DNA from: Takifugu bimaculatus
Taxonomy: Eukaryota > Chordata > Actinopteri > Tetraodontiformes > Tetraodontidae
Direction: 5' to 3'
Assembly: GCA_004026145.2 (NCBI GenBank)
Contig: CP034975.1
Span: forward strand, 17,576,715 to 17,640,714
DNA length: 64,000 nt
Shown here: positions 1 to 23,159 of the stretch, piece after piece
Layout: every line of letters begins with the position of its first letter
Numbering within the stretch: the stretch's first letter is position 1
Position numbers and translations under genes: made by a program
The notes under the pieces: model-generated
The model's database searches: none
Seen by the model: only the letters and a program-made list of their open reading frames with translations
What the model was told of the DNA's origin: nothing

Positions 1-3000
1 TTGAAATATTAAAACTTATATTAAAACTAAAGCATTTTACAATTTATTGAGAACTTTTGTCAAGTTGAGTAGCACCTTCTGTGACGGCTGCCTGTCCTAT
101 ACTTCCCTGGAGGAGTGCGCGCTCCTGCTGTGAACTGCAACTCCTATGCTGAGCAACAGCGCCACTGTCAGGACACCTACAGCCACTGCAAGAGCTGCTA
201 TAACACCTGTGAAAGAGATTTCTATCTTTTAGAGCTGAAAACCCTCAAAATGCCACGATTGCATGGAAACTGTGTCGATACATGCCAGAATGCGATGCAT
301 ACGATCAGTTTCTTTACCTGTGCTTGACCATTTGGCCTTAAACCCACACTCGGCATTCCAATCCTCAGTCAAAACATCTTGCATCAGATCCGTGAACACA
401 GTGAGAGGGCATGGGTTCAAGCCAGTGCATCCCGGTACAGGGTTTGGATAGGGGTCGCGATGTGAGTCATTGCGGTAATAGAGCTCCAAAGAATAAGACC
501 TAGCGATTTGTTGGGATTAATGACACACAGTTGTCACCCATTAGATATGACAATATGGCCAAAAGGATTGTAGACAGTCAACAGCTGAAAATATACACCA
601 GAGGCTGAAACTCTGGGTGTTCATATGTGCGTGCTTTTGTGCCATCTGACCTAGATAATGTAATTAAATATGCAAAGACAAAGGGTGCATGAGGCAACGG
701 TGACAGGACGTCATTACCCATCAGACTCCTGGTAGAACTCAAAGAGTTGACAGGCAGCGTATGGAGGGAGAATGCCGTTGTACATGTCCAGAGCAGCCTG
801 GAGCGTGATGAGTGTGGAGTCATGCTGGAATGAGACAATAAACACTGCGGCTCAAACAGCGGTTTGGATAATACAAATATGTGTGGGCACCCGAGTGTGG
901 ACTTACTGCTGAGTACATGATGAGTTTGTGCGGGTTCCTTTTCTCCATAGTCCTGGAGAAATTCCTAAGGATGGCGTTCACAAGGACCCCTGGTAATTAA
1001 CAGATCGTGGCCAACATTGTAAATGGCATTATTCTGTACACCAACACCACCTGTTTGCCCTGAGAGAACATGTTGTCTCAGCAATATAATCATTTTGCCC
1101 CATTAGCTCATAGGCGCCACTGTGTTTTTGGAAAACCCGGCCCAGCGTGTTTACACTTAAAAAAATTGCCTTGACCCACAGTCACCACAGGAGACACTCT
1201 GAAAGCTTTTATTTAACATTTTTCTTCACACACTGCTTGAAATGAATTGTCTCCTTTGTTAGTCCTCACCTCCTGAGAGCCTGGCCTTCTCTTTCCGCTT
1301 GTGACTGAGGATGCTGTATGTGACCTCAAATGATGCCACTCTCTTTAGGGTTGCCAGAACATCTTGGGTGGCCCAGTGTGGGAGAGTCATGTTATGGATC
1401 CTCTGTACCAGAAAATTACTTGGCATCATGCTACTAATCACATTACGCAGCGCATAAATGGCGACAAAAGAGGCTTAAATGGCTGGATTTCATCGTTTCT
1501 ATTATCCCTGCTATTTTTAGTGCCAGTCCAAAGATAACAGATGCTCATTTTGCAAGTGTGAATGAGCATACTCAAGATGGCCTAGAATACTTCTATTTCA
1601 CAATGCTTTAATTATCATTTTAATGTGTTGTCTATTCATGTCTTACTCTGTGTATAAAACCGATCTTCCCATAAATCCCCCCATCTCATCTCTTTAGGCG
1701 TGTAGGAGAAAACAGCCCTTGTTATTTTCCCTCACTGCTGTGCTGCTGCTGTTTGTATCAGTAACAGTAACAATATGATGGAGACAAAGCTGCTGGTGTG
1801 TTTACCTGACAAGTGAGAGTGTCATAGACCCGCCAGAGTTTTTTACCAACCAGTTTGGAGGTGGAGTATCCAGTGTAGTTGGAAAGTCTTTCCAGAAAAT
1901 ACTGCAGGAAACATTGAAGGAGACAGAGAATGCAATTATATAACAATGGCATTACGATCGAGAGCTTTGTGTTTGCAAAAAATATGAAACAATATATGCC
2001 TTGTTCTAAATGTTTAAATGTACCTCCATTATATTTGTCTGTCACCTTCAGTGGTTAATTTCAGGCTTGTCGCTTTAACTTTTAGTTGTTTGTTTTGGTT
2101 CACTCCTACCTGGAGTCTTTAATCATCTCATTTGAGGCAATAAAAATGTTTTCTATGGTGAATATTAAATATTTTTCTGTTTTTCAGGCAGAAAAGTGGA
2201 AAAAATGACACAAAGGTAGTTATTGCACATCCAGCAGAGGGTGTTAAAATTTAATGCTGGAGGTGCTGCCCTCATCTCCAATCTCCTAATAGGCAGCACA
2301 TGGGACTCAGTTTAATTAAAACATTATTATTGTAGTTCTTAATCGAATTCAATCAAACTGTTAATTAGGATCACTGAGAATGTGAGAGAAATTGCACCAA
2401 GCAGCTTCTTCTAGGTGATGATGTCACTGTGCCTGAGAAAATCACTGAGAGGACACGATGTCTGCAGCATAACTAACACGTCCCAGAGAGGTGCTGACAA
2501 CATTAGCGCCGGCAAACTGCCAAGTGTATATTTTACTCAACACAGAAATGTGCATTTCATGATTTTCTATGATTATTTTTTTCCTTTCTTGACCGATATT
2601 TTCCCCGCTGCCTGGGATAGGCTCATTTTGAGAGTGCTGGAGTTTATTACAGCTGCGTTCAGGTGAGCACAGGGTAAATCTCTGGAAGAGTGGCCAGCTG
2701 ATCGCAGGGCCCTGTGTGAGCATTTGGGGGTGATATTTACTCATTAAAAAAAAAAAAGAATAAAAATTAAGGTTTAGCAAACCAAATGCTAATGTTTTCC
2801 CGTTAACAGTGTGACTTTCAAGGAAATAATATTGCAGCAGTTAACAGACGCACGACGCACCGTAAAACAAACTGTCTTCTTTTGCGACTCTTACCTGGTG
2901 AGTCCGGAGGAAGCTTTGGTAGGGCCCACTGTTAAAGGTCTCCGTCATTAGAGCCTTGAATCTTGGACAGTCTTTGCCTGGAGATCTCAACAGCTTGAGA

Positions 3001-5083
3001 AAATAACAACAAAATAAAGTCACTTAAAAGACTTTAGATCAGTGGGAATGATGCACATGCACTGAAAGGTTTCTGGGCCCAATCAAATGTTCGCAGTGGG
3101 GGATTTTGGCAAGTTTACAGCTGAGACTCAAACAAACGGAAACATGCAGCAAAAATGAGGAGAAAAAAAATCAAAGTTTCTGTTTAAGGCTGCTGCATGA
3201 AAGGCAATATTTATGTGTCTCTGTAGCCCACCTTGTCCTGGTCCCTGGGGGTGGTGTGCACGGGAATAGGCCTCCACTCTAAGTGGGCCATGACGGGCGC
3301 TGGGCGCCTGACTGGAGGGAACATCCCAGCGAGGCAGGCCTGGGCGCTCATCAGAGTCCGGTCATAGTCGGTGCTCTGCACGTACAGCTGTTGGGAGCGC
3401 GATATTAAAATGCATGCATATGGCAACGATACGGTTCCAAAACCTGGAAAGTGGAATACATTTGGAAACTCAGAAGACTTCCATTTGCATTAGCAAAGCG
3501 CAAATGCACACCCTCCGCTTTCTATTTTCATTTGATAAATATGCAAACTAAATGCAGCCAGAAAGGAGGCGGTGTATCATGAGTGAGCTGTATTTATCCC
3601 AAATCAACCGAGGTATTCCCTTAACATGAAGAGGAGGAGAGTCAGTGGAGATCCAAGCAGAGAGGAGCGAGAGTGGGGGAAAGATCCCTCTTACTGTGAT
3701 CTCCTGTGACATCAGTCTTTGCTCGTCTATATCTTTCTGTCACCCCGTGTCGGCTTTTTGCACACAGTAAATCACACTGATAAGGTTGGATGTTCCTGTG
3801 ATGCCGAGAACGTTTCTTGGCTTTAGCCTCTCTCCTTTTGTTAGATTAAATCGGACGTGGCGGCGCAGGCAAAGGTAAGGTGCAAGTTGACTGAGACTTG
3901 GGCAACAAATCACTAATGACAGCTGGTGAGGAGAGTTGTTATTTTTGTGGTAATTGCATTTCATTTAGGAGGCCTGAATGCAGAGATAGCCAAGGCAGAG
4001 GCGTGAGCAGAGACAGGCAAGGGAGAACGGCAAACACAAGGAGCGGGAGAACAACAAAGGGGTTAGAGAGAGAGGGAGAGAGACAGAATGCTGAGTAGGC
4101 AACCCATACGCACACTGAAGCCACATGCATGCTGCCGACTGCTGCACATGAAGATGTTGGGGGGGGAATACCACACATGAAAGGGAGGCACATTACAATG
4201 CAATGGCTGTGATATCACCAGTGAGTCATGCTCATTATCTGTGTTGTTACAGTCATTACAGATGGTGTTGGGCCACACACAGGCCTGATTTCACATGTGT
4301 GGCAACATTATCGCCCGCTGCTGTTCCCCAAAGCGGACAGGCAATAACAAACCTCTCTGCTGTCGTAGTCCTCGCTGAGGAAGTCCCTGTAGCGTGTCCT
4401 CAGGAACCTGCCCAGCTCAAATTGTTGTCTCATTCCCAGCTGAAAGGAAAATTGCCGTTATTTTCATTTTGGTTCACATTGACCCAAACAGATTCTGCAG
4501 ATTTAGGGTCAAATTCAGTCTACCAGTATTTACATAAAAGATGCATCACGCCCGCTCCTTTGGGGCTCGCAAAGCCAAAAAGAATATGTTTATTCACTGT
4601 AAGCTAGTCATTTCCAGACAGCGGCACAGGAATTTAACGTTGATGTTTACAACATTCATTCCTTTTATCTCAAGTTTGTTTCTTCATGGGGAAACTTTAA
4701 ACTTGCAGAGTATTTTTCTTTTGGTACTTGAAAAAGCCTTCTTGCATATCTATTTTAGACTCTCATGACAATAATGACAGATAATTCTTAGATTCTTTAA
4801 TTAAATGCATGTTTGTAAAGGTTTTTATATTTACCTACAGTATACAGCCCCGAGTTCATGCTGGTATTGTTGCCCCTGAGGTGCAAAACACATCAACTTC
4901 TCCTGAGTCCCAGAAACCAAAATGATGTTTTAAAATGTTGCTGCTGCTCTTTTGTTTTCGGCAGCATTGTCGTGTTTTGTGAAATGATTGATCTTTTTGT
5001 AATGTGGTTTCTTTTGGCCCCTCGGGGCTGCCATACTTCATCCCTCTGTCGAAAATGGATGTACAGTAAGAACCGTTGCCGAG
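1..5083. repeat. Left copy of a 5.1 kb near-identical duplication
   Basis: Position 1 aligns with 58920 and position 5083 with 64000, so the match runs to both window edges. I see about a dozen single-base substitutions, a 2-bp insertion near 61163, a deletion of about 10 bp in a GA-rich tract near 62993, and a cluster of one-base indels at 61950-62440. The duplication boundaries cannot be seen because both lie at or beyond the window ends. Confidence 0.95.
43..48 (-). terminator. acp4: acp4 polyadenylation signal (copy 1)
   Basis: AATAAA on the minus strand, about 50 bases after the acp4 stop codon at 97-99. The implied 3' UTR is very short. The same hexamer occurs in the second copy at 58962-58967. 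Confidence 0.6.
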
Positions 5084-5993
5084 AGTCTCAACACACTACA
5101 TGTGACCAAACTAAAGTAAGAAAGCATTCTGAGAAAAATGATGCAGCTGTAGACACTGAAGGCTACAATATAAGGTGAGACGAAAACAAGATGTTCCTTC
5201 CGAAAAAATGAGCAAAAATAATACATATTTAACGATCTGTTATTTAGCCTTCATTTCAAACCATAGATTTGAAAAAAAAATGCTCTTCAAAACTTTATAT
5301 CAACCTCATAGCAAGGTTCTCTGTCAAAAGTCTCCAGTTACAAGTCCTACAAGGCTCAAGGAAGGGATGGATGGATGGATGGATGGATGGATGGATGGAT
5401 GGATGGATGGATGGATGGATGGATGGATGGATGGATGGGTGGGTGGGTGGATGGATGGATGGATGGCTGGATGGATGGATGGCTGGATGGATGGATGGAT
5501 GGATGGATGGATGGATGGATGGGTGGGTGGATGGATGGGTGGAGGGGGGGTGGGTGGGGTGGTGGGTGGGTGGTTGGTTGGATGGGGGTGGGTGAGGATG
5601 GATGGATGGATGGATGGATGATGGATGGATGGATGGATGGATGGATGATGGGTGGGTGGGTGGGTGGGTGGACGGACGGGCGGGCGGATGGATGGATGGG
5701 TGGGTGGGTGGGTGGATGGATGGATGGATGGATGGATGCATGTGGATGGATAGATGGATGGATGGATGGATGCACGGATGGATGGATGGATGGATGGATG
5801 GATGGATGGATGGATGGATGGATGGGTGGATGGATGGGTGGTTGGATGGGCGGGCGGATGGTTGGATGGATGGATGGGTGGGTGGATGGATGGATGGATG
5901 GATGGATGGATGGATGGATGGATGGATGGATGGACGGGTGGATGGATGGATGGATGGATGGATGGATGGACGGGTGGATGGATGGGTGGATGG

Positions 5994-6029
<36 letters not shown>

Positions 6030-7635
6030 ATGGATGGATGGATGGATGGATGGATGGATGGGTGGATGGATGGTTGGGTGGATGATGGATGGATGGATGG
6101 ATGGATGGATGGATGGGTGGTTGGATGGGTGGTTGGATGGATGGTTGGATGGATGGATGGATGGATGGATGGATGGATAGATGGGTGGTTGGATGGATGG
6201 ATGGATGGATGGATGGGTGGTTGGATGGATGGATGGATGGATGGATGGTGGATGGATGGATATGGATGGATGGGTGGTTGGATGGATGGATGGATGGATG
6301 ATGGATGGATGGATGGATGGATGGATGGATTGGTGGATGGATGGTTGGGTGGATGATGGATGGATGGATGGGTGGTTGGATGGATGGTTGGATGGATGGA
6401 TGGATGGGTGGTTGGATGGATGGATGGATGGATGGATGGATGGATGGATGGATGGATGGATGGAAGCTAAAAAGGCTTCCTCGCTCCATGTTTCTGTGCT
6501 CGCCTCTTGTTTTGGCGAGCGCTCGTCATGGCTGGTGTTGTTGCCGTCACATGTTCCTAATTGCTGTTTGGACTATAGCTGCTCGCTCTACGTGGCTCTC
6601 TGAGCCCTCTGAGCCACTGCATCACCAACACCTCGTACCTCCGTCAGCTGTCCAAATCCATGGGCCCACACGTCTTCCCCATGAGGATCCCTGGGGTATG
6701 ACTCAATTGGAGATCGATCGCCGTGTCTGAAAACCTTAAAAGTCAGAGAACAATTTGAAAAAACACTTTTAATCAAGATGTCAAAAGTGTCTGGAGCTTT
6801 CAGAAATAGAAACCTGTCATCTTAAACAAGGCTGTGGTGGATTTAAGATGCAGCAGGCAGGAACATAGACCAAACTACTCTTTCTAACCTGAGGACTCAC
6901 TCTGTGAGCAGTGACATCACACACTAGCTGATTAAACTGGATTACAGGATTATTTGTGAATCACTGAAGTAAAACCTCAAAAAAACACCAAATATCATCT
7001 TTCCTTTAGTCCTGCAGGTTAGCGGGAAGTGAAATAACCAAATAACAGGAAACCAAATGCAAATCTTTATCTGTACATGAAAGCAACATTAACAGTGTTG
7101 CTAATAGCCGTAGCAAGCTTTTCAAACTACAGTGGAGGCTGAATTGGAAATTCCCGTAACGACATAATGACTAGTCATTTGTGTAATATGTGCTAGACTT
7201 AAGCAACCTGAATGGAAACTGACCTCTATAGAAGGAAGCATTTGTTGCTTGAGTCTTAAATCCTCAAATCGCATTTTACTGTATTTCCATTGTTGAAATA
7301 GTGTAACAGGGAGATATGGAAAGAGGTTTATGAACAAAGTGTCTGTCAGAGATATGGCTGGCGGTGTTGGAGGCTCAAAGTAATCCTTTGTGGCGTAGAT
7401 GTGTAAATGTAACAATGCTCAGTGAGCAGAAAAATCGAGTGTAATCAGCAACAATACACAGTACGACCACTGTCATCTGATGCGAAGGGGCTCGGATGAC
7501 GGCTCCACGAATGAGTCGCGTTGATACAAAAGGCGGGAGACTTACGGCCACGACAAACTTCAGCACTCGACATTCAGTCAGAAACAGGCAGCAGAGAAGA
7601 ACCAACGTGCCAAACGTATTCCGGGAGTTGCACAT
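97..7635 (-). CDS. acp4: Membrane-anchored histidine acid phosphatase, complete 11-exon gene (copy 1)
   Basis: Histidine acid phosphatase of the ACP2/ACP3/ACP4 family; hydrolyses phosphomonoesters in the lumen or outside the cell. Coding exons on the minus strand: 7635-7546, 6734-6639, 4439-4353, 3387-3232, 2993-2895, 1901-1806, 1402-1270, 989-907, 824-718, 499-348, 206-97. All junctions are GT-AG with matching phase and give 402 residues. The start supplies a hydrophobic signal peptide (residues 1-20). Motif RHGDRSP (33-39) holds the nucleophilic His34; HD at 281-282 is the proton-donor pair. Exon 11 encodes a transmembrane helix (about 368-391) and a short basic tail, as in ACP2, ACP4 and the membrane form of ACP3. 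ACP4 is preferred because [24 protein letters not shown] and PPYAAC resemble ACP4 and because lrrc4b and mybpc2 are neighbours, as in human. Paralogue choice is moderate; family is certain. Confidence 0.85.
5364..6464. repeat. GGAT-family minisatellite in acp4 intron 2
   Basis: About 1.1 kb of four-base units, mostly GGAT with interspersed GGGT, GGTT, GGCT and GGAC variants. It lies entirely inside acp4 intron 2 (4440-6638). The plus strand is G-rich with almost no C, so the acp4 pre-mRNA carries the C-rich complement. A 4-base unit without stop codons leaves frames open on both strands (MDGW on plus, SIHP on minus); these are repeat artefacts, not genes. Confidence 0.97.
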
Positions 7636-7868
7636 TTTGCCTCAGATTGGAGATTTCGGCCTCACGGAGAGAAACACCAGCCGGAAAGTTTTAAAACACA
7701 CATGTAAAAGTGATGAAAAAGTTGTTCTGCAGGATGCAACAAGGAGCCATTTGCTCTTACCTCAGCACGCTTGTTCTGTCATTTCTCTAATAAGTTACAG
7801 ACAGCAGCATCCCAAAACTTCAGTCAAGTCCAGTAGAGATGGAAATGCTTTTATATCCATCCTTCCTA

Positions 7869-20115
<12,247 letters not shown>

Positions 20116-20117
<2 letters not shown>

Positions 20118-22748
20118 AAATCTGGGTCTCTTGGACATTTTCCTTTGAGTTTCCTTTGAAGAGAAGGGGCTCCAATTGTGGATTCTGGTTCTGGCCCATG
20201 AAACCCTTGATGGATCCATGTAGTCCCATGGTAGGCATGGGGAGAGACATTGGAAGAGGTGGGGACAAAGAACTGTTGATGCTGACGCCGTTGCCTGATG
20301 AGGAAAGCAAATTAGAGGTGGAGATCGGGACCGAGGTGCAAGAGATGGGGATTTCCTGGACTTGCTGGTTTTTGTTACTCAGGATCCCTCCTGGTCCCAT
20401 CCCTTCGGGGCCGATACTGAGACCCATTACGTTGTTGTTGAAATGATGGGTCTTGTAATAATGGTTCAGAGTATCTGTGCGACCAATATTGGGAAGGCAG
20501 GACATTTCTGGATGATGTATTCTTAGGGTTCCTTCTCCAACGGTGCCGGACTTCATCGTAGAACCCCCTGAGATCCCGCTCCCAGCCCCAGCTCCGATCT
20601 CATCTTCCACATTGACAATTTCGATGGCTCTGGCCGGCCCATGGTGTTTGTGTAGCTGGTGCTGCTTCCGGAGTTTATAGAAAACCACCAACATGACAGC
20701 CGCCATAAAGGTTATAGCCACAAAACAACCGATGATGATCTTTGTGGTTTTCATAACGTCGTCGAGGCCTGGAATATTGGTCACATCTATGTTGGACACG
20801 GTCACTGCATTGTTATTGATGCGGTTGGATCCTGGGGACAGTGATGAAAGGGAGGAGAGGGACGGTGATATAGTGATGCCAGGTTGTCCATCTATCACCC
20901 CTCTCTGGACAGTAGGATTCGGAAAATCTATGAAGGTCTCGTTCACGTACTGTCTTGCTGAATTTTCCTCATCACCCCTGACTGTCTCCACTGTCTCCAC
21001 GGTGACCGTAGTGAAATAGCTGTAGCTGTTGCTGGGATCTGAAGCCGACACATTGAGCACAGCAGATGCAGTTGTGTTTCCGGCAGAGTTGGTTACCATG
21101 CAAGTGTACTGGCCTGTGTCTTGCATGGTCACATTTGTGAAGTTAAGCGTTCCATCATGAAGTACTGAGATCCTGACTCGGTACGATCCGTGGGTCATCA
21201 GAGTGCCATTCGGAGTGAACCAATTCACAGAGGTCATTGAGGTTCCAGTGCGACATTTGAGCTCAGCAGCCATGCCCTCGGTGACATTAAGGTCAGTGGG
21301 TGGCTCAACGATCACAGGGGCGTAGCAGACAAAATGGCTCTGGTCCAGCTCCCCTATGTATTTTCCCTTGAGCCCAGGGGGCGCGTGGCAGCGAGCACAA
21401 CACGTGGTGTTGCTGGGAACCGTTTCTTTTAGCCACCAGCTGAGCCACAGAACATCACAGTTGCATACCCAGGGATTGTGATTGAGATGAACCCTCTCCA
21501 GCTGGTGCAAAGGAGTGAAGAGATCATGGGGCAAAGAATGGAGAGAGTTGTGGGAGAGGTTGAGCTCCTCCAGGTTTTTGAGGTCATCAAAAGCATTGCG
21601 TTCAATAACTGAGACTCTGGAGTGCATTAGCCACAGTTTACGGAGAGAAACTAAGCCCTGGAAAGACCCAGGCCTGACTATCCCCAGTTGGTTCCCGGAC
21701 AACTCCAACTCCTCTAGTCGCACAAGTGGTGTGAGGTTCGGGATGTCCTTCAAGCCGCACATGCCAAGATTCAAGAAGCGTAAGTTGATCAGACCTTCAA
21801 AGGCAGCCTCTGAGATGAAATCCAGCTTCCTGAGCTCCCCTAGATCGAGACGACGTAAAGAGGGAACGCGATGAAAGGCAAAAGCCGGCAGAGTCTCGAT
21901 GGGGTTGTTTCGTAACCATAGTTCCCTTAGCTTGCTGAGGTACTCGAAGGCTTGAGACGGCACCACCGTGAGACGGTTGTCAAAAAGCTCCAACGTGTTG
22001 AGGTTAGGAAGGCCGGTGAATGCTCCCACCTCAATTTGCCGGATTTGGTTTTTGGAAAGCTGGAGGATTTCCAAATGCCGCAGGTGCTTGAACGAGTCCG
22101 ACTTGATCACCTGTTGTGGAAACAAAAGGTCGGAGGCATGTTGTAGCAACAACCGAATTACACTTGTCAACATGAATTTTCTTTTTAAAAATAGAATCCT
22201 GTAACGTCACTGGAAACAATTCTATGACTTGCTCTTTCAATAGAAACACATTTAGTTAAAATCACAGGAAAAAAACAAAAAACAGGTAACGTTTTATGCT
22301 GTTATGGACACATTAAATCTTAGAAAAACTGTAAATTTGTCGAGCAGTTTACTGCAAAAAAAAAGAAAGAAAGCAAAGCAGTGATTTAGGGTATTAGAAA
22401 GTGATAACAAAAAAACTGTCTTGTTTATTTTAATTTAAAAACATGACTTGATTTATTTTTTACTTTGATTTTTTTTCTTAAATTTTGCTCCAATCACATA
22501 ATTACCTGAATTGTGTTCTCCTGTAGGTTGAGGTATCTGGTGTTCTCTGATATACTGTCCGGGACCTGATCGAGGCTCTTCCTTGTACAGATGACCCGGC
22601 TTGCCTGGTTGGAGCATGTACAGAGGGAGGGGCACGGGGGCGCTGCCTCTGTCAGATGAGGCCCATGGCTGTGGAACCACAACAAAACCTGGACCAACCA
22701 AAGGAGGGGGGAAGGGGTGCAGGGGCCGGTCACCATGACAAGACGCAT
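20116..22748 (-). CDS. lrrc4b: Leucine-rich repeat and Ig-domain synaptic adhesion protein, netrin-G ligand-3
   Basis: Single-pass postsynaptic adhesion protein of the NGL family; mammalian NGL-3 binds presynaptic LAR-type receptor phosphatases. Coding exons: 22748-22506 and 22110-20116 (intron 395 bp, phase 0), giving 745 residues. A hydrophobic N-terminus (about 14-26) precedes an LRRNT cysteine cluster (C39, C43, C45, C54), about nine LRRs (60-290), an LRRCT around NPWVCNCD (from about 293), an Ig domain with paired C367 and C418, a transmembrane helix (about 539-559) and a C-terminal ETQI PDZ-binding motif. CSNQASRVIC, RTGTSMTSVNW and NVEDE match LRRC4B better than LRRC4 or LRRC4C, and location near mybpc2 and acp4 agrees. 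The linker between Ig and membrane is shorter than the Gly-rich human one. ATG at 22748 is the first in-frame ATG of this exon. Confidence 0.93.
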
Positions 22749-23132
22749 GGCAACTGAGTCATGACCCACCCCTACGACTGTGATGTGGATAAGTCACCTC
22801 CGAGCAAGGGAAATTTATGTGCTGATATCGACGTTCATCTTGAAAATTCTTTTTCTAATCTGTTCACGTTAGAAATAGAAAACTTGATTGATTTTTTTTT
22901 TCCTATTCTTGTTATTTGAGGGCCCTCTTTAGCATACACGGCTTCCTTTTCTCGCGCTGCTCATGTTTTCTTCACCATTACACACCTTGTCCTCTTCACT
23001 GTGTAATTTTAGGTGCCCCCTGTGTTTTTTGCTCCCATGTCAAATGTCGGAATAGAAAATTATTTTGGGGGGTGGGTTGCTCCTGGAAGTGTTGAGTGCG
23101 AAGAGGCTGTTGCTTCTCACTGCGATGGGGAT

Positions 23133-23159
23133 GGGGGGGGGGGGGGGGGGGGGGGGGGG
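23133..23159. repeat. G27 homopolymer upstream of lrrc4b
   Basis: Twenty-seven consecutive G on the plus strand, about 385 bases upstream of the lrrc4b start codon. Length is likely unreliable in any sequencing technology, and the tract could form a quadruplex. Confidence 0.9.

Noticed and set aside
115..327. 70-codon Cys-rich plus-strand frame, repeated at 59034-59246
   Set aside because: It is antisense to acp4 exon 11, whose transmembrane reading is supported by splice phase and family structure. The high Cys content is a by-product of the antisense.
5364..6464. Possible CRISPR or satellite array
   Set aside because: There are no unique spacers of constant length; it is a simple four-base repeat in a vertebrate intron.
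5175..6603. Several long open frames of repeated MDGW or SIHP, up to 377 codons
   Set aside because: They are produced by the stop-free four-base minisatellite, are open in several frames on both strands and have no gene structure. The real coding sequence here is acp4, of which this is an intron.
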